Assembly: GCF_002797415.1 (NCBI RefSeq)
Contig: NZ_KZ454944.1
Location: 767,745 to 831,744, forward strand
Source: Bacillus alkalisoli
GTDB taxonomy: Bacteria > Bacillota > Bacilli > Bacillales > Bacillaceae_I
Direction of reading: 5' to 3'
Length of the DNA stretch: 64,000 bases
In this document: piece by piece, positions 7,724-15,599 of the stretch
Numbering within the stretch: the stretch's first letter is position 1
How the letters are laid out: each line of letters starts with the position of its first letter
Program-made: the position numbers and the translations under genes
Notes under the pieces: model-generated
What the model was told of the DNA's origin: nothing
Database searches by the model: none
Seen by the model: the letters and a program-made list of their open reading frames with translations, nothing else

Positions 7724-8059
7724 ATGAACGAGTGGACGAAGGAGAAATTGGAGCAAGAGATAGAAAAATCTCAACTAACGGCTATTTATTTTTACACTCC
7801 TATGTGTGGTACATGTAATGTTGCGAGTAAAATGATGTCTGTAATCGTTGAACTTTTTCCAACGATACACTTCGGAAAAAGTGATGTGAATTACATTCAA
7901 CCTTTAGCCTCACACTGGCAAATAGAAAGTGTACCTTGTCTAATTGTTTTCCATAAAGGAAAAATGCTAGAAAAACTATATGCTTTCCATTCTGTCGATT
8001 ACTTGTATCGGCTATTTCAAAATTTACAAAATATTTACGGAGAAACACCTAAAGTTTAG
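7724..8059 (+). CDS. yusE: Thioredoxin-like protein YusE
   Basis: The protein has 111 residues with a thioredoxin fold. The redox motif is CGTC (YTPMCGTCNVAS, near residue 29) and the cis-Pro region reads ESVPCLIVF. There is no signal peptide, so it acts in the cytoplasm as a thiol-disulfide exchange protein. A terminator hairpin overlaps its stop codon, so it ends the yusF-yusE unit. Confidence 0.87.
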   Translation: MNEWTKEKLEQEIEKSQLTAIYFYTPMCGTCNVASKMMSVIVELFPTIHFGKSDVNYIQPLASHWQIESVPCLIVFHKGKMLEKLYAFHSVDYLYRLFQNLQNIYGETPKV

Positions 8060-8069
8060 GTGTTTTTTT
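8043..8069 (+). terminator. Terminator overlapping the yusE stop codon
   Basis: AAACACCTAAA (8043-8053) and TTTAGGTGTTT (8055-8065) are perfect complements and run into TTTTTTT. The TAG stop at 8057-8059 lies inside the stem. Confidence 0.85.
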
Positions 8070-8144
8070 CTTGCAAATTTTCAGAAAAAGTATATGATTA
8101 TTTAGGGAAGCGAAATATTTATAGAGGAAGCGAAGATACATTTT

Positions 8145-9419
8145 ATGACAGCACTTTGGCTAAATTTTAAACGTGACTTTAATTTATATAATAGAAACAT
8201 TCGTCTCTTTTTCATTACGAATATCCTGACTCAAATCGGTCTCGGTATTTTTATGATCATGTACAACTTCTATATAAGAGAGTTAGGATATTCCGAACAA
8301 GTAAATGGGAACATGATTGCCATGACTGCTTTAGCCTCTGCAATCATCTTAATTCCTGCTGGTATCATAAGCGATAAAATTGGTCGTAAAAAAGTGATGG
8401 TATTTGGCTTGTTTTTCTCCTCTTTCTTTTTACTTTTTAGAAGTACATTTGAAGGAGAACTATTATTACTAACTTGTGCATTTTTATCTGGTCTAACACT
8501 AGCGTTTCTTCAAGTAACGGCTATTCCATGGCTAGCGGAAAACTCAACAAATTCCGAGCGTGTTAAATTGTTTAGTCGACATTTTGCCGTTATGATGATA
8601 GCTAATGTTGTCGGAAATTTACTAGGCGGTGTTTTAACAGACATATTCCTGTTTTTTGGACTAACGTCAGTAAGTAGTGTTAGATGGACATTAATTATTG
8701 GAGTAGCCATTTACTTAGGTGGAATTTTACCAATTTTGAAGATGGTAGAAAAGAAGCGAGAGACAAAACTCAAAGATAGAATATCCATTAGAAATCTTTT
8801 AACTACTAATAAAACACAACTAAAATTAATCGCTAGTTTTACAATAGCGAACATATTAATCGGATTCGGCTCAGGCCTAGTTATTCCATATTTGAACCTT
8901 TATTTTGCAGACCGATTCGATACGACAAATACAACCATTGGATTTGTTCTTTCCATGGGGCAGGCAGTAACTGCAGTAGCTATGATTATAGGTCCAGCAT
9001 TAGTAAGAAGGATTGGGGAAATAAAAGCCGTCGTTTTGCTACAAGTTTTATCGTTACCTTTTATGCTTATTACTGCTTTTACGAACGTATTCTGGCTAGC
9101 AGTACTTGGATTCTTATTTAGACAAGCATTAATGAATGCAGCAAACCCAATCATTACATCCATGATGATGGAAAGAGTGGAAGATAAATTTAAAGGGCTT
9201 GCCAATTCAGTCAATCAAATGGTATTCTCCCTCGGTTGGGCAAGTATGGGGCCAGTTTCTATGTCTATCGTCTTCTATTTTGGACAATATTGGGGATATG
9301 CCTTTGTATTTAGTATTACAGCAGTCTTATATTTAACAAGTGCTGTGTATTTCTATTTCATTTTTTCTAGAAAAAAGTCGATAAATAGCCAACGAAGTTT
9401 GTTGTCTAAAATATCATAA
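8145..9419 (+). CDS. Major facilitator superfamily transporter
   Basis: The protein has 424 residues with about 12 hydrophobic segments. The loop after helix 2 reads GIISDKIGRKKVMVFG, a clear MFS motif A (G-x3-D-R/K-x-G-R-R/K). A charged central loop lies near residues 200-225. The substrate is unknown; drug or metabolite efflux is typical of the group. The ribosome site AGAGGAAG is modestly spaced. No terminator is obvious downstream. Confidence 0.85.
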   Translation: MTALWLNFKRDFNLYNRNIRLFFITNILTQIGLGIFMIMYNFYIRELGYSEQVNGNMIAMTALASAIILIPAGIISDKIGRKKVMVFGLFFSSFFLLFRSTFEGELLLLTCAFLSGLTLAFLQVTAIPWLAENSTNSERVKLFSRHFAVMMIANVVGNLLGGVLTDIFLFFGLTSVSSVRWTLIIGVAIYLGGILPILKMVEKKRETKLKDRISIRNLLTTNKTQLKLIASFTIANILIGFGSGLVIPYLNLYFADRFDTTNTTIGFVLSMGQAVTAVAMIIGPALVRRIGEIKAVVLLQVLSLPFMLITAFTNVFWLAVLGFLFRQALMNAANPIITSMMMERVEDKFKGLANSVNQMVFSLGWASMGPVSMSIVFYFGQYWGYAFVFSITAVLYLTSAVYFYFIFSRKKSINSQRSLLSKIS

Positions 9420-9493
9420 AAAGACATATTTCTCGGGAAATAGTAGAGTTTGCAAAAATTATTATTATTTGTCTAACTTTATTAAAAGGTATT

Positions 9494-9523
9494 TTGACAA
9501 ATTAGGAGTATTCTCTATATAAA
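9494..9523 (+). promoter_or_regulatory. Sigma-A promoter of yusD
   Basis: TTGACA at 9494-9499 and TATAAA at 9518-9523 (18 bp apart, or TATATA at 16 bp). It precedes yusD by about 30 bp. Confidence 0.6.
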
Positions 9524-9552
9524 GGAATATATTTCCGGAGGGAGAATACAAA

Positions 9553-9903
9553 TTGATAACACCTCTAGTTGAAAAATTATTTATAAGTATTAAAGCAAAA
9601 GGACATATTAATCCACTTTTACCGGATTACAATTTAACATGTGTGATCGTTACTGGAAAAGAAAAAATTTACTTTTCCTTATCGAAAACTAATTTGGCAA
9701 TAATTGACGATGTGGAAAGAGTGGATGTGAAAATAGAGGGCTCATTAGAAACCGTTCGTTCTATTATTTCCGGCCATACTGCTCTTCGTAAGTCGGATAT
9801 TGTATTTGCTGGGAGTTTCCGACATCAGCTATTGCTAGATTCTATTTTTTCTTTATGTAGAGATAGAGAAAATTCATTGACAGAAGAAAACTTAGTGATG
9901 TAA
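9553..9903 (+). CDS. yusD: YusD-like protein (SCP2-like small domain)
   Basis: The protein has 116 residues from TTG 9553 with a GGAGGG ribosome site 10 bp upstream. Pattern and position (just before the S-box and metNPQ) match YusD, described as related to the SCP2 sterol-carrier fold. No catalytic residues are evident. Its last codons contain the -35 box of the first S-box promoter. Confidence 0.65.
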   Translation: MITPLVEKLFISIKAKGHINPLLPDYNLTCVIVTGKEKIYFSLSKTNLAIIDDVERVDVKIEGSLETVRSIISGHTALRKSDIVFAGSFRHQLLLDSIFSLCRDRENSLTEENLVM

Positions 9904-9906
9904 TAT
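9877..9906 (+). promoter_or_regulatory. Sigma-A promoter of the first S-box
   Basis: TTGACA at 9877-9882, inside the yusD 3' end, and TAATAT at 9901-9906, 18 bp apart. The predicted start near 9913 is about 12 nt before the riboswitch P1 stem. Confidence 0.75.
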
Positions 9907-9924
9907 AAAATACAATTAAATATT

Positions 9925-10028
9925 GCTTATCAAGAGAGGTAGAGGGACTGGCCCGACGATACCCAGCAACCGGTTGTTTTTCAAACACGGTGCTAATTCC
10001 AGCAGACTTAAACGTCTGAAAGATAAGA
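9925..10028 (+). ncRNA. S-box (SAM-I) riboswitch 1
   Basis: CTTATCAAGAGAGGTAGAGGGA, GGCCCGACGATACCCAGCAACC and GGTGCTAATTCC are S-box signatures. P1 closes between CTTATC (9926-9931) and GATAAG (10022-10027). No gene follows directly; the next transcript features are a terminator, an inverted-repeat element and a second S-box. Confidence 0.95.
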
Positions 10029-10037
10029 AGAGAACGC

Positions 10038-10069
10038 AAACCCTCTTCTAGAAGGGTTTTTATTTTTTT
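10038..10069 (+). terminator. Terminator of S-box 1
   Basis: AAACCC...GGGTTT with inner TTCTAGAA pairing, followed by TTTATTTTTTT. This is the expression platform that forms when SAM is bound. Confidence 0.85.
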
Positions 10070-10114
10070 CTAAAGTGTTAGAGGTTAGTGTTGATTTTAG
10101 ATAGTTATCTAGCA

Positions 10115-10235
10115 GTTGATTTCCGCGCAAGTCGTAGACTCCTGCGGGATAAGCGGGGGACTGGAGACCCCACAGGCGAAGCCGAGGAGGCTCCAGCCAC
10201 GCCCGCGGAAAGCGGAGACTTGCGCGGAAATCAAC
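10115..10235 (+). repeat. GC-rich inverted-repeat element, copy 4
   Basis: Perfect 19-bp arms (10115-10133 and 10217-10235). The complete core has GACTCCTGCGGGA, CTGGAGACCCCACAGGCG, GAGGAGGCTCCAG and CCCGCGGAAAGCGG. It lies between the two S-boxes and is almost identical to copy 7, which is inverted. Confidence 0.92.
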
Positions 10236-10269
10236 AGCGGTTTTAACAGAGTATTTCTAAAAATAGTTA

Positions 10270-10298
10270 TTGACACTCAAAAATAGCCATGTTAAGAT
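10270..10298 (+). promoter_or_regulatory. Sigma-A promoter of the second S-box and metNPQ
   Basis: TTGACA at 10270-10275 and TAAGAT at 10293-10298, exactly 17 bp apart. The predicted start near 10305 leaves about 85 nt before the aptamer. Confidence 0.8.
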
Positions 10299-10389
10299 TA
10301 CAATCGTTGAATTCGATAACACTTAAAAGTATTAGAGATTTAGTGAATTAAAGTACGATAATAATTTGAAAACTAAATATACCTGTTTG

Positions 10390-10497
10390 CTCTTATCAAG
10401 AGAGGTGGAGGGAAGTGCCCTATGAAACCCGGCAACCGTCAACGAAAGTTGAAATGGTGCCAATTCACACAAAGCATTAGCTTTGTATAGATGAGAG
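10390..10497 (+). ncRNA. S-box (SAM-I) riboswitch 2
   Basis: CTCTTATCAAGAGAGGTGGAGGGA, GCCCTATGAAACCCGGCAACC and GGTGCCAATTC give the complete consensus. P1 pairs CTCTTATC (10390-10397) with GATGAGAG (10490-10497). It controls metNPQ through the terminator that follows. Confidence 0.97.
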
Positions 10498-10509
10498 AAA
10501 GGATTTATT

Positions 10510-10550
10510 ATGCCTTTCTGTCATCATGCAGAAAGGCATTTTGTTTTTCT
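10510..10550 (+). terminator. Terminator of S-box 2
   Basis: ATGCCTTTCTG (10510-10520) pairs with CAGAAAGGCAT (10529-10539), followed by TTTGTTTTT. Confidence 0.92.
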
Positions 10551-10627
10551 ATAGTGTTTAATATAAAGGGGAAATCAACAGTGGTAAGTATTGCTAGTTT
10601 AAAAGTAAGGAAGAAGGTGAGACATCT

Positions 10628-11653
10628 ATGATCAACTTACAAAATGTTAAAAAAGTTTTTTTAGCGAAAAGTGGAAACGTAACAGCGGTTGATAATATCA
10701 ACCTTGAAATAGATAAGGGCGAAATCTTCGGCATTATTGGCTACAGCGGCGCTGGTAAAAGTACATTAATCCGAATGCTGAATGGATTGGAAGTACCATC
10801 AAGTGGAGATGTTGTGGTTGCAGGGAGAAACATTTCGAAGATTAAAGGGAAGCAACTAAGAGAAGCTAGACAAGAAATAAGTATGATCTTTCAACATTTC
10901 AACCTACTTTGGTCTAGAACGGTTCGAGAAAACATCGCGTTTCCTCTAGAGATTGCCGGAATTGCAAGAAAAGAGAGACAAGAAAGAGTAGAAGAATTAA
11001 TTAAACTAGTTGGTTTAGAAGGTAGAGAAGATGCCTATCCATCCCAACTAAGTGGTGGTCAAAAGCAAAGGGTAGGTATTGCTAGAGCATTAGCAAATAA
11101 TCCGAAAGTGCTACTTTGTGATGAAGCAACATCAGCTTTAGACCCACAAACAACGGATTCGATTTTAGAGTTGTTAGTAGATATAAACAAACGATTAGGA
11201 TTAACAATTGTCTTAATAACACACGAAATGCATGTTATTCAAAAAATATGCCATAGAGTAGCGGTAATGGAAAATGGAGCGGTAGTTGAGCAAGGGAATG
11301 TACTAGATGTTTTCCGTAAACCAAAGCAAAACATTACGAAAAAATTTGTTCAGCAAGTTTCAGAACCAGAGGAAGCAGAAGAAACAATTCAACATTTAGT
11401 TGCCCAGTACCGAGAAGGAAAAATTATTCAACTGACTTTTGTAGGCGAAACGGCAGAACAGCCAATCATAACGAACATTATTCGAAAGTTTGATATTAGT
11501 ATAAACATCTTGCAAGGAAAAGTATCGCATACGCAAAACGGACCTTATGGAACGTTAATCATCCACTTAGATGGTGACGAACAAGAAATTGAAAAAGCGT
11601 TAGATTTTATCAGGCAGGAGCAAGTAGAACTGGAGGTGGTCCAAAATGTTTGA
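10628..11653 (+). CDS. metN: Methionine ABC transporter ATP-binding protein
   Basis: The protein has 341 residues. Walker A is GYSGAGKST near 38-46, the signature LSGGQKQRVG near 140, and Walker B VLLCDEATSALD near 160. The last 75 residues form the NIL (ACT-like) regulatory domain typical of MetN, which senses internal methionine. It energises uptake with MetP and MetQ. The gene lies under S-box 2, so it is predicted to be induced when SAM is low. metP overlaps its end by 8 bp. Confidence 0.97.
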   Translation: MINLQNVKKVFLAKSGNVTAVDNINLEIDKGEIFGIIGYSGAGKSTLIRMLNGLEVPSSGDVVVAGRNISKIKGKQLREARQEISMIFQHFNLLWSRTVRENIAFPLEIAGIARKERQERVEELIKLVGLEGREDAYPSQLSGGQKQRVGIARALANNPKVLLCDEATSALDPQTTDSILELLVDINKRLGLTIVLITHEMHVIQKICHRVAVMENGAVVEQGNVLDVFRKPKQNITKKFVQQVSEPEEAEETIQHLVAQYREGKIIQLTFVGETAEQPIITNIIRKFDISINILQGKVSHTQNGPYGTLIIHLDGDEQEIEKALDFIRQEQVELEVVQNV

Positions 11654-12302
11654 TCAAGTGAATTGGGATCGAATGTGGGATGCTACCATCGAAACAGTCT
11701 ATATGACATCAATCTCTGTTGTAATTACTTTTATTCTTGGTATACTTCTAGGTTTACTCTTATTTTTAACATCAAAAGGGAACCTACTAGAAAACAAATT
11801 AATAAATGGTATCACTTCATCCGTAGTAAATATTTTTCGGTCCATACCTTTTATCATTTTAATTGTCTTATTAATACCTTTTACAAAAGTTTTAGTTGGA
11901 ACGATTATCGGTGCGAATGCGGCCCTACCAGCCTTAATCATTGGAGCGGCTCCATTTTACGCACGAATGGTTGAAATTGCATTAAGAGAAATTGATAAAG
12001 GTGTCATTGAGGCAGCAAGGTCAATGGGTGCTAAAACATCGACAATAATATGGAAAGTTCTTTTACCAGAATCAATGCCTGCCTTAGTTTCAGGAATTAC
12101 CGTAACGGCAATCGCAATTGTTGGCTATACGGCAATGGCAGGATTTGTTGGAGCAGGTGGTCTAGGTAACTTAGCGTTCTTAGATGGCTTCCAAAAATTC
12201 AATACAGTGGTAACAGTTGTTTGTACAGTCATCATTTTAATCATCGTATTTATCATCCAATTTATTGGAGATACAATAACAAGAAAATTAGACAAAAGAT
12301 AG
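11646..12302 (+). CDS. metP: Methionine ABC transporter permease
   Basis: The protein has 218 residues with about five transmembrane helices. The cytoplasmic coupling loop reads EAARSMGAK near residue 119, the EAA motif that contacts MetN. Length and order match B. subtilis MetP (YusB). The start overlaps metN by 8 bp, ensuring coupled translation. Confidence 0.95.
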   Translation: MFDQVNWDRMWDATIETVYMTSISVVITFILGILLGLLLFLTSKGNLLENKLINGITSSVVNIFRSIPFIILIVLLIPFTKVLVGTIIGANAALPALIIGAAPFYARMVEIALREIDKGVIEAARSMGAKTSTIIWKVLLPESMPALVSGITVTAIAIVGYTAMAGFVGAGGLGNLAFLDGFQKFNTVVTVVCTVIILIIVFIIQFIGDTITRKLDKR

Positions 12303-12313
12303 GGGAGAAGAGA

Positions 12314-13135
12314 ATGAAAAAATTAATTGGTTTTGCATTAGTTACATTATTAGCAGTAGTTTTAACAGCATGTGGTGGGTCTAAAGGTATTCAAGAAGGT
12401 AAGTTAGTTGTTGGAGCTTCTAACGTGCCACACGCAGAAATTTTAGAACAAATTAAGCCAGTATTAAAAGAACAAGGGATAGAATTAGAAATTAAAGTGT
12501 TTCAAGATTATGTTTTACCTAACCAAACGTTACGTGACAAAGAGCTTGATGCAAACTACTTTCAGCATATTCCTTATTTAACAGCACAAAATGCTGACCA
12601 TGATTATAATTTTGTTAATGTTGGAGGCATTCACATTGAACCAATTGGCGTATATTCTACAAAACACGCAAGACTAGAGGACTTACCAGAAGGTGCAGAA
12701 ATTTTAGTAAGTAGTGCGGTACCTGATCATGGTCGTGTTTTATCGATGTTACAAGAAAAAGGTTTAATCACATTAACAGAAGGCGTAGAGCGTACAAAAG
12801 CAACGATTGAGGATATTGTAGAAAATCCAAAAGGTTTAAAGTTCAACACAAATTTCGAAGCGGCTTTCTTACCAACTGCATATAAAAATGGCGAAGGCGA
12901 TGCAATCCTAATTAACGGTAACTATGCAATTGGTGCAGGTATTGACCCAGCTGAAGAAGCAATCGCTTTAGAGTCTCCTGAAAATAACCCATATGTTAAT
13001 GTTATTGCTGTTCGTAAAGAAGATGAGAACAATGCACAAATTAAAGCATTAGTAGAAGCTTTACAAACAGAAGCAGTTCAAAACTTTATTTTAGAAAAAT
13101 ACCAAGGTTCTGTCATTCCAGCTGGAAAGCAGTAA
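12314..13135 (+). CDS. metQ: Methionine-binding lipoprotein
   Basis: The protein has 273 residues from ATG 12314; a GGGGAGAAG ribosome site sets this start and rules out an upstream in-frame extension. The signal peptide ends in the lipobox LTAC, with the lipidated Cys near residue 18. The NlpA/MetQ substrate-binding domain follows. It delivers D- or L-methionine to MetNP on the outer face of the membrane. Confidence 0.96.
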   Translation: MKKLIGFALVTLLAVVLTACGGSKGIQEGKLVVGASNVPHAEILEQIKPVLKEQGIELEIKVFQDYVLPNQTLRDKELDANYFQHIPYLTAQNADHDYNFVNVGGIHIEPIGVYSTKHARLEDLPEGAEILVSSAVPDHGRVLSMLQEKGLITLTEGVERTKATIEDIVENPKGLKFNTNFEAAFLPTAYKNGEGDAILINGNYAIGAGIDPAEEAIALESPENNPYVNVIAVRKEDENNAQIKALVEALQTEAVQNFILEKYQGSVIPAGKQ

Positions 13136-13138
13136 ACG

Positions 13139-13176
13139 TAAAAGGTGTAGCCGATGTGGCTGCACCTTTTATTTCT
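13139..13176 (+). terminator. Terminator of metNPQ
   Basis: AAAGGTGTAGCC pairs with GGCTGCACCTTTT (one G-U) around GATGT, followed by TATTT. Confidence 0.85.
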
Positions 13177-13267
13177 AAATGATTTTAAGTCATATATTCA
13201 CTATATTTATGTGACCTAGCATAACTTCACTAGACTAGGTAATTTTAATAAACAAGGAGGTTATGTG

Positions 13268-13774
13268 ATGAAAACAAAATTATATTTATTTGGACTCGCA
13301 ATTATTCCTTGGCTATTAATTCCTATGTTAGGTAAACAACATGTAAAAAGGTTTTTACCTGCTTCTCTATTAATGGGATTTATATTAATTGGGGAGAGTT
13401 TACTAGCCCATAATCGAATGTGGTGGTGGGTATATAAACGTCCTCATCGGAAAATTATGGGGGAAGCTCCACTAATTTTAGGACCATATATTATGGGAGC
13501 GTTGTTAATGCTAAGGTTAGGCTACGGAAATATATTAAGGTTTTTCATAATAAATATTTGCGCACATTTATTTTTTGTTTATGTATTAATGGATTGGTTT
13601 AAAAGTATTGGGTTTTGGTCACTTGTGAGGATGAAAAAATATCAGCTGTTTTTATTATTTTCAATAGAAGGATTCATTTTATACGCGATGCAAATACTTC
13701 TCGAAGCATTCTTCATAAGGAAAAAACAACCAATACATAGTAGCCAACAACAAGATACACTTTTATATGACTGA
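13268..13774 (+). CDS. Small integral membrane protein, unknown function
   Basis: The protein has 168 residues from ATG 13268, seven bases after an AAGGAGG site; the overlapping GTG 13265 is too close. It has about four or five hydrophobic helices, a tryptophan-rich loop (NRMWWWVYKRPH near 50) and a basic or polar tail. I do not recognise the family. It stands alone between metQ and yurZ, with its own leader. Confidence 0.7.
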   Translation: MKTKLYLFGLAIIPWLLIPMLGKQHVKRFLPASLLMGFILIGESLLAHNRMWWWVYKRPHRKIMGEAPLILGPYIMGALLMLRLGYGNILRFFIINICAHLFFVYVLMDWFKSIGFWSLVRMKKYQLFLLFSIEGFILYAMQILLEAFFIRKKQPIHSSQQQDTLLYD

Positions 13775-13844
13775 ATAAGTGAATAGATTATTTTTTTCTA
13801 ATACATACTAATGTTGTAAAATTTCTGATTGGAGTTGTTTTAGG

Positions 13845-14210
13845 ATGGAATATCAACCACGCAATTTTGCTGAAGGAGCACTACATGAATATAAAGCTGG
13901 CTTAGGTTTATTTTCAGAAAAAATGCCTGAATTAGCACATCACTATAATCAATTTACGGAAGCCTGCTTTAAAGAAGGTGCCCTAGATCAGAAACAAAAG
14001 CAATTGATTGCTTTAGGAGTAAGTGTGTTCTCACAAGACGAATATTGCATTGTGTACCATACAAAAGGTTGTATCGATCACGGATGTACGGAAGAAGAGA
14101 TGTTAGAAGCTTGTGGTGTGACAGCAGCATTCGGTGGAGGAGCTGCGATGAGTCAAGCAGTTACTCTTGTGCAAGAGTGTATCTCAGATTTTAACCAACT
14201 AAAACAATAG
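13845..14210 (+). CDS. yurZ: Carboxymuconolactone decarboxylase family protein YurZ
   Basis: The protein has 121 residues. The CMD/AhpD core reads EYCIVYHTKGCIDHGC, where the first Cys and the His three residues on correspond to the family C-x(2-3)-H. The usual AhpD CxxC pair is not present in that form, so peroxidase-partner activity is uncertain. Position after the met operon matches B. subtilis yurZ. A terminator follows directly. Confidence 0.82.
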   Translation: MEYQPRNFAEGALHEYKAGLGLFSEKMPELAHHYNQFTEACFKEGALDQKQKQLIALGVSVFSQDEYCIVYHTKGCIDHGCTEEEMLEACGVTAAFGGGAAMSQAVTLVQECISDFNQLKQ

Positions 14211-14223
14211 GAACGACAAAACT

Positions 14224-14257
14224 GGAGCTTGGGAAAATTCTCAAGCTTTCTTTCTTT
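14224..14257 (+). terminator. Terminator of yurZ
   Basis: GAGCTTGGGAA pairs with TTCTCAAGCTT (one G-U), followed by TCTTTCTTTT. Confidence 0.75.
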
Positions 14258-14378
14258 TATAAGGTCCGTGGGAACAGTACAGGCCCAAACAGAGTATAGT
14301 CTCAATAAGTAGGGAAATAACAGAAAAGGGCGAGCTGTGCACTCAGAAAGTAAATATAAGAAGGGGTATATTTTAGCT

Positions 14379-14504
14379 AGGCGCACAGTTTTTTGGTTTA
14401 GACGTTCAACTTTCACTTTCAGGAGCACAGAAATCGTGTGTAGGAGAACAGCTTATGCCCCCAGGTTCACACAAGTAGCAGTTAGGCACACACAAACCAT
14501 AGAT
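14379..14504. repeat. Degenerate 21-bp periodic repeat
   Basis: AGG-starting units recur at 14379, 14421, 14442, 14463 and 14484, that is every 21 bp (or 42). Each is followed by a CACA- or ACAG-like block: AGGAGCACAG, AGGAGAACAG, AGGTTCACAC, AGGCACACAC. The region from 14265 has looser related text. No reading frame is open through it. Confidence 0.55.
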
Positions 14505-14945
14505 TAATCTATATTTATAGACATACACGTATATGCTTTCTGAGGATTTTTAGTTAAAATATAATTGATTTTATGCTTTTTTAGTAAAAAACAGTAGGTT
14601 TATGTCAAAAATCGGTTAAAATCTTAGTTTTTCTTACGATACGTAGAGACAGGCAATGGCTTTCTACTAGCGTTATCAATGATTTCATAGACGATGTAGT
14701 AACATACAAAACAAATCCTATCCCCTTGAACCGTATAGGACATAGAGCTATCGCGAGCAAAATTTAGCTATTGTAAGTGTAGGTTCCATAGCTTCTTCTC
14801 ACTTAACCTCATGCCATATTAATAGAAGAAACGTGGTTTTTTGCTGTTTGGGTAAAATAACCAACTTTGTTATGATTATAAATGTGTTTACAGATCATTA
14901 AAATGTGGTAACACAAAAACGTAGGTAACTAAAAATACTATTAAA
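14505..14945. other. Gene-poor intergenic stretch
   Basis: I see no convincing gene, terminator or repeat here. A minus-strand reading frame of 39 codons (14624-14743) is open but has no ribosome site. Confidence 0.5.
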
Positions 14946-14997
14946 TAGAAAGGATTGATTTATTATCCATCAGGTACAAGTGAAATACACTAGTAAC

Positions 14998-15150
14998 ATG
15001 GAGAAAGCAATGTTTCAATCACATGGAATTGGTTACGAAGAATACAGTAGAGAAATCAACAACATTATTCAAGTAGAAAAGAACAGAGAACGTGAATACA
15101 AAAAAAGTATGCAAATTGTCGCGGAACTAGAGCGAAAATGTCACACGTAA
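14998..15150 (+). CDS. Small charged protein, unknown function
   Basis: The reading frame gives 50 residues from ATG 14998, rich in Glu, Lys and Arg and probably helical, ending in CHT. The only good ribosome site (AGAAAGGA, 14946-14953) fits an ATT codon at 14962 better, which would add 12 residues; GTG 14980 is a third option. A strong terminator follows, supporting a real transcript. No family is recognised. Confidence 0.45.
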   Translation: MEKAMFQSHGIGYEEYSREINNIIQVEKNREREYKKSMQIVAELERKCHT

Positions 15151-15225
15151 CTTTTCATCCCTAAACTTGCAAACGATGACTAGAACAAACTAGGAAACAT
15201 CGATCTATATAAGTTTTTACAACTA

Positions 15226-15276
15226 AAAAGCTTTGTCATTCTCAATGTAAAGAGAATGGCAAAAGCTTTTTTATCA
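15226..15276 (+). terminator. Terminator after the small gene
   Basis: AAAAGCTTTGTCATTCTC pairs with GAGAATGGCAAAAGCTTTT around AATGTAAA, followed by TTAT. The stem is long and strong. Confidence 0.85.
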
Positions 15277-15491
15277 TTTTGTGGACAAACACACAACAAC
15301 GAATCACTAAAATAGTATATAATAATTACTATACAGATAGTGAAAACCCTTATTGCTATTAACTTCATTCCACGAATTTTTACATACATCCACAAATTAA
15401 GGGGAAATTAAGCGGTAGGTAAAAATGAAAAACGACTTAACTAATAGAAGAAATTGGGTGAATAATAAAGATTTGAACAAGTCTTTAAAGG

Positions 15492-15543
15492 TTGCTAACA
15501 CATTTAATTTGTTATAAGATTGTAATGAGAATAAAATGAGAAT
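15492..15543 (+). promoter_or_regulatory. Candidate sufC promoter with GAGAAT repeats
   Basis: TTGCTA at 15492-15497 and TAAGAT at 15515-15520 are 17 bp apart. GAGAAT occurs at 15527-15532 and 15538-15543, followed by GAAAAT. This resembles a degenerate Fur-type array but matches the palindromic Fur box poorly. Confidence 0.45.
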
Positions 15544-15599
15544 GAAAATAACAAATGTGTCTAAATAGAAAGAACACAAGAACATTGGAGGTAAGAATT

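Noticed and set aside
9842-10039. Minus-strand frame over the first S-box
   Set aside because: It is antisense to a clear riboswitch and has no start signals.
9925-10497. Assembly duplication of one S-box
   Set aside because: The two aptamers differ in P2-P4 and in terminators, and each has a distinct promoter.
15425-15517. 30-codon frame upstream of sufC
   Set aside because: The ribosome site is weak and the predicted suf promoter overlaps its end.
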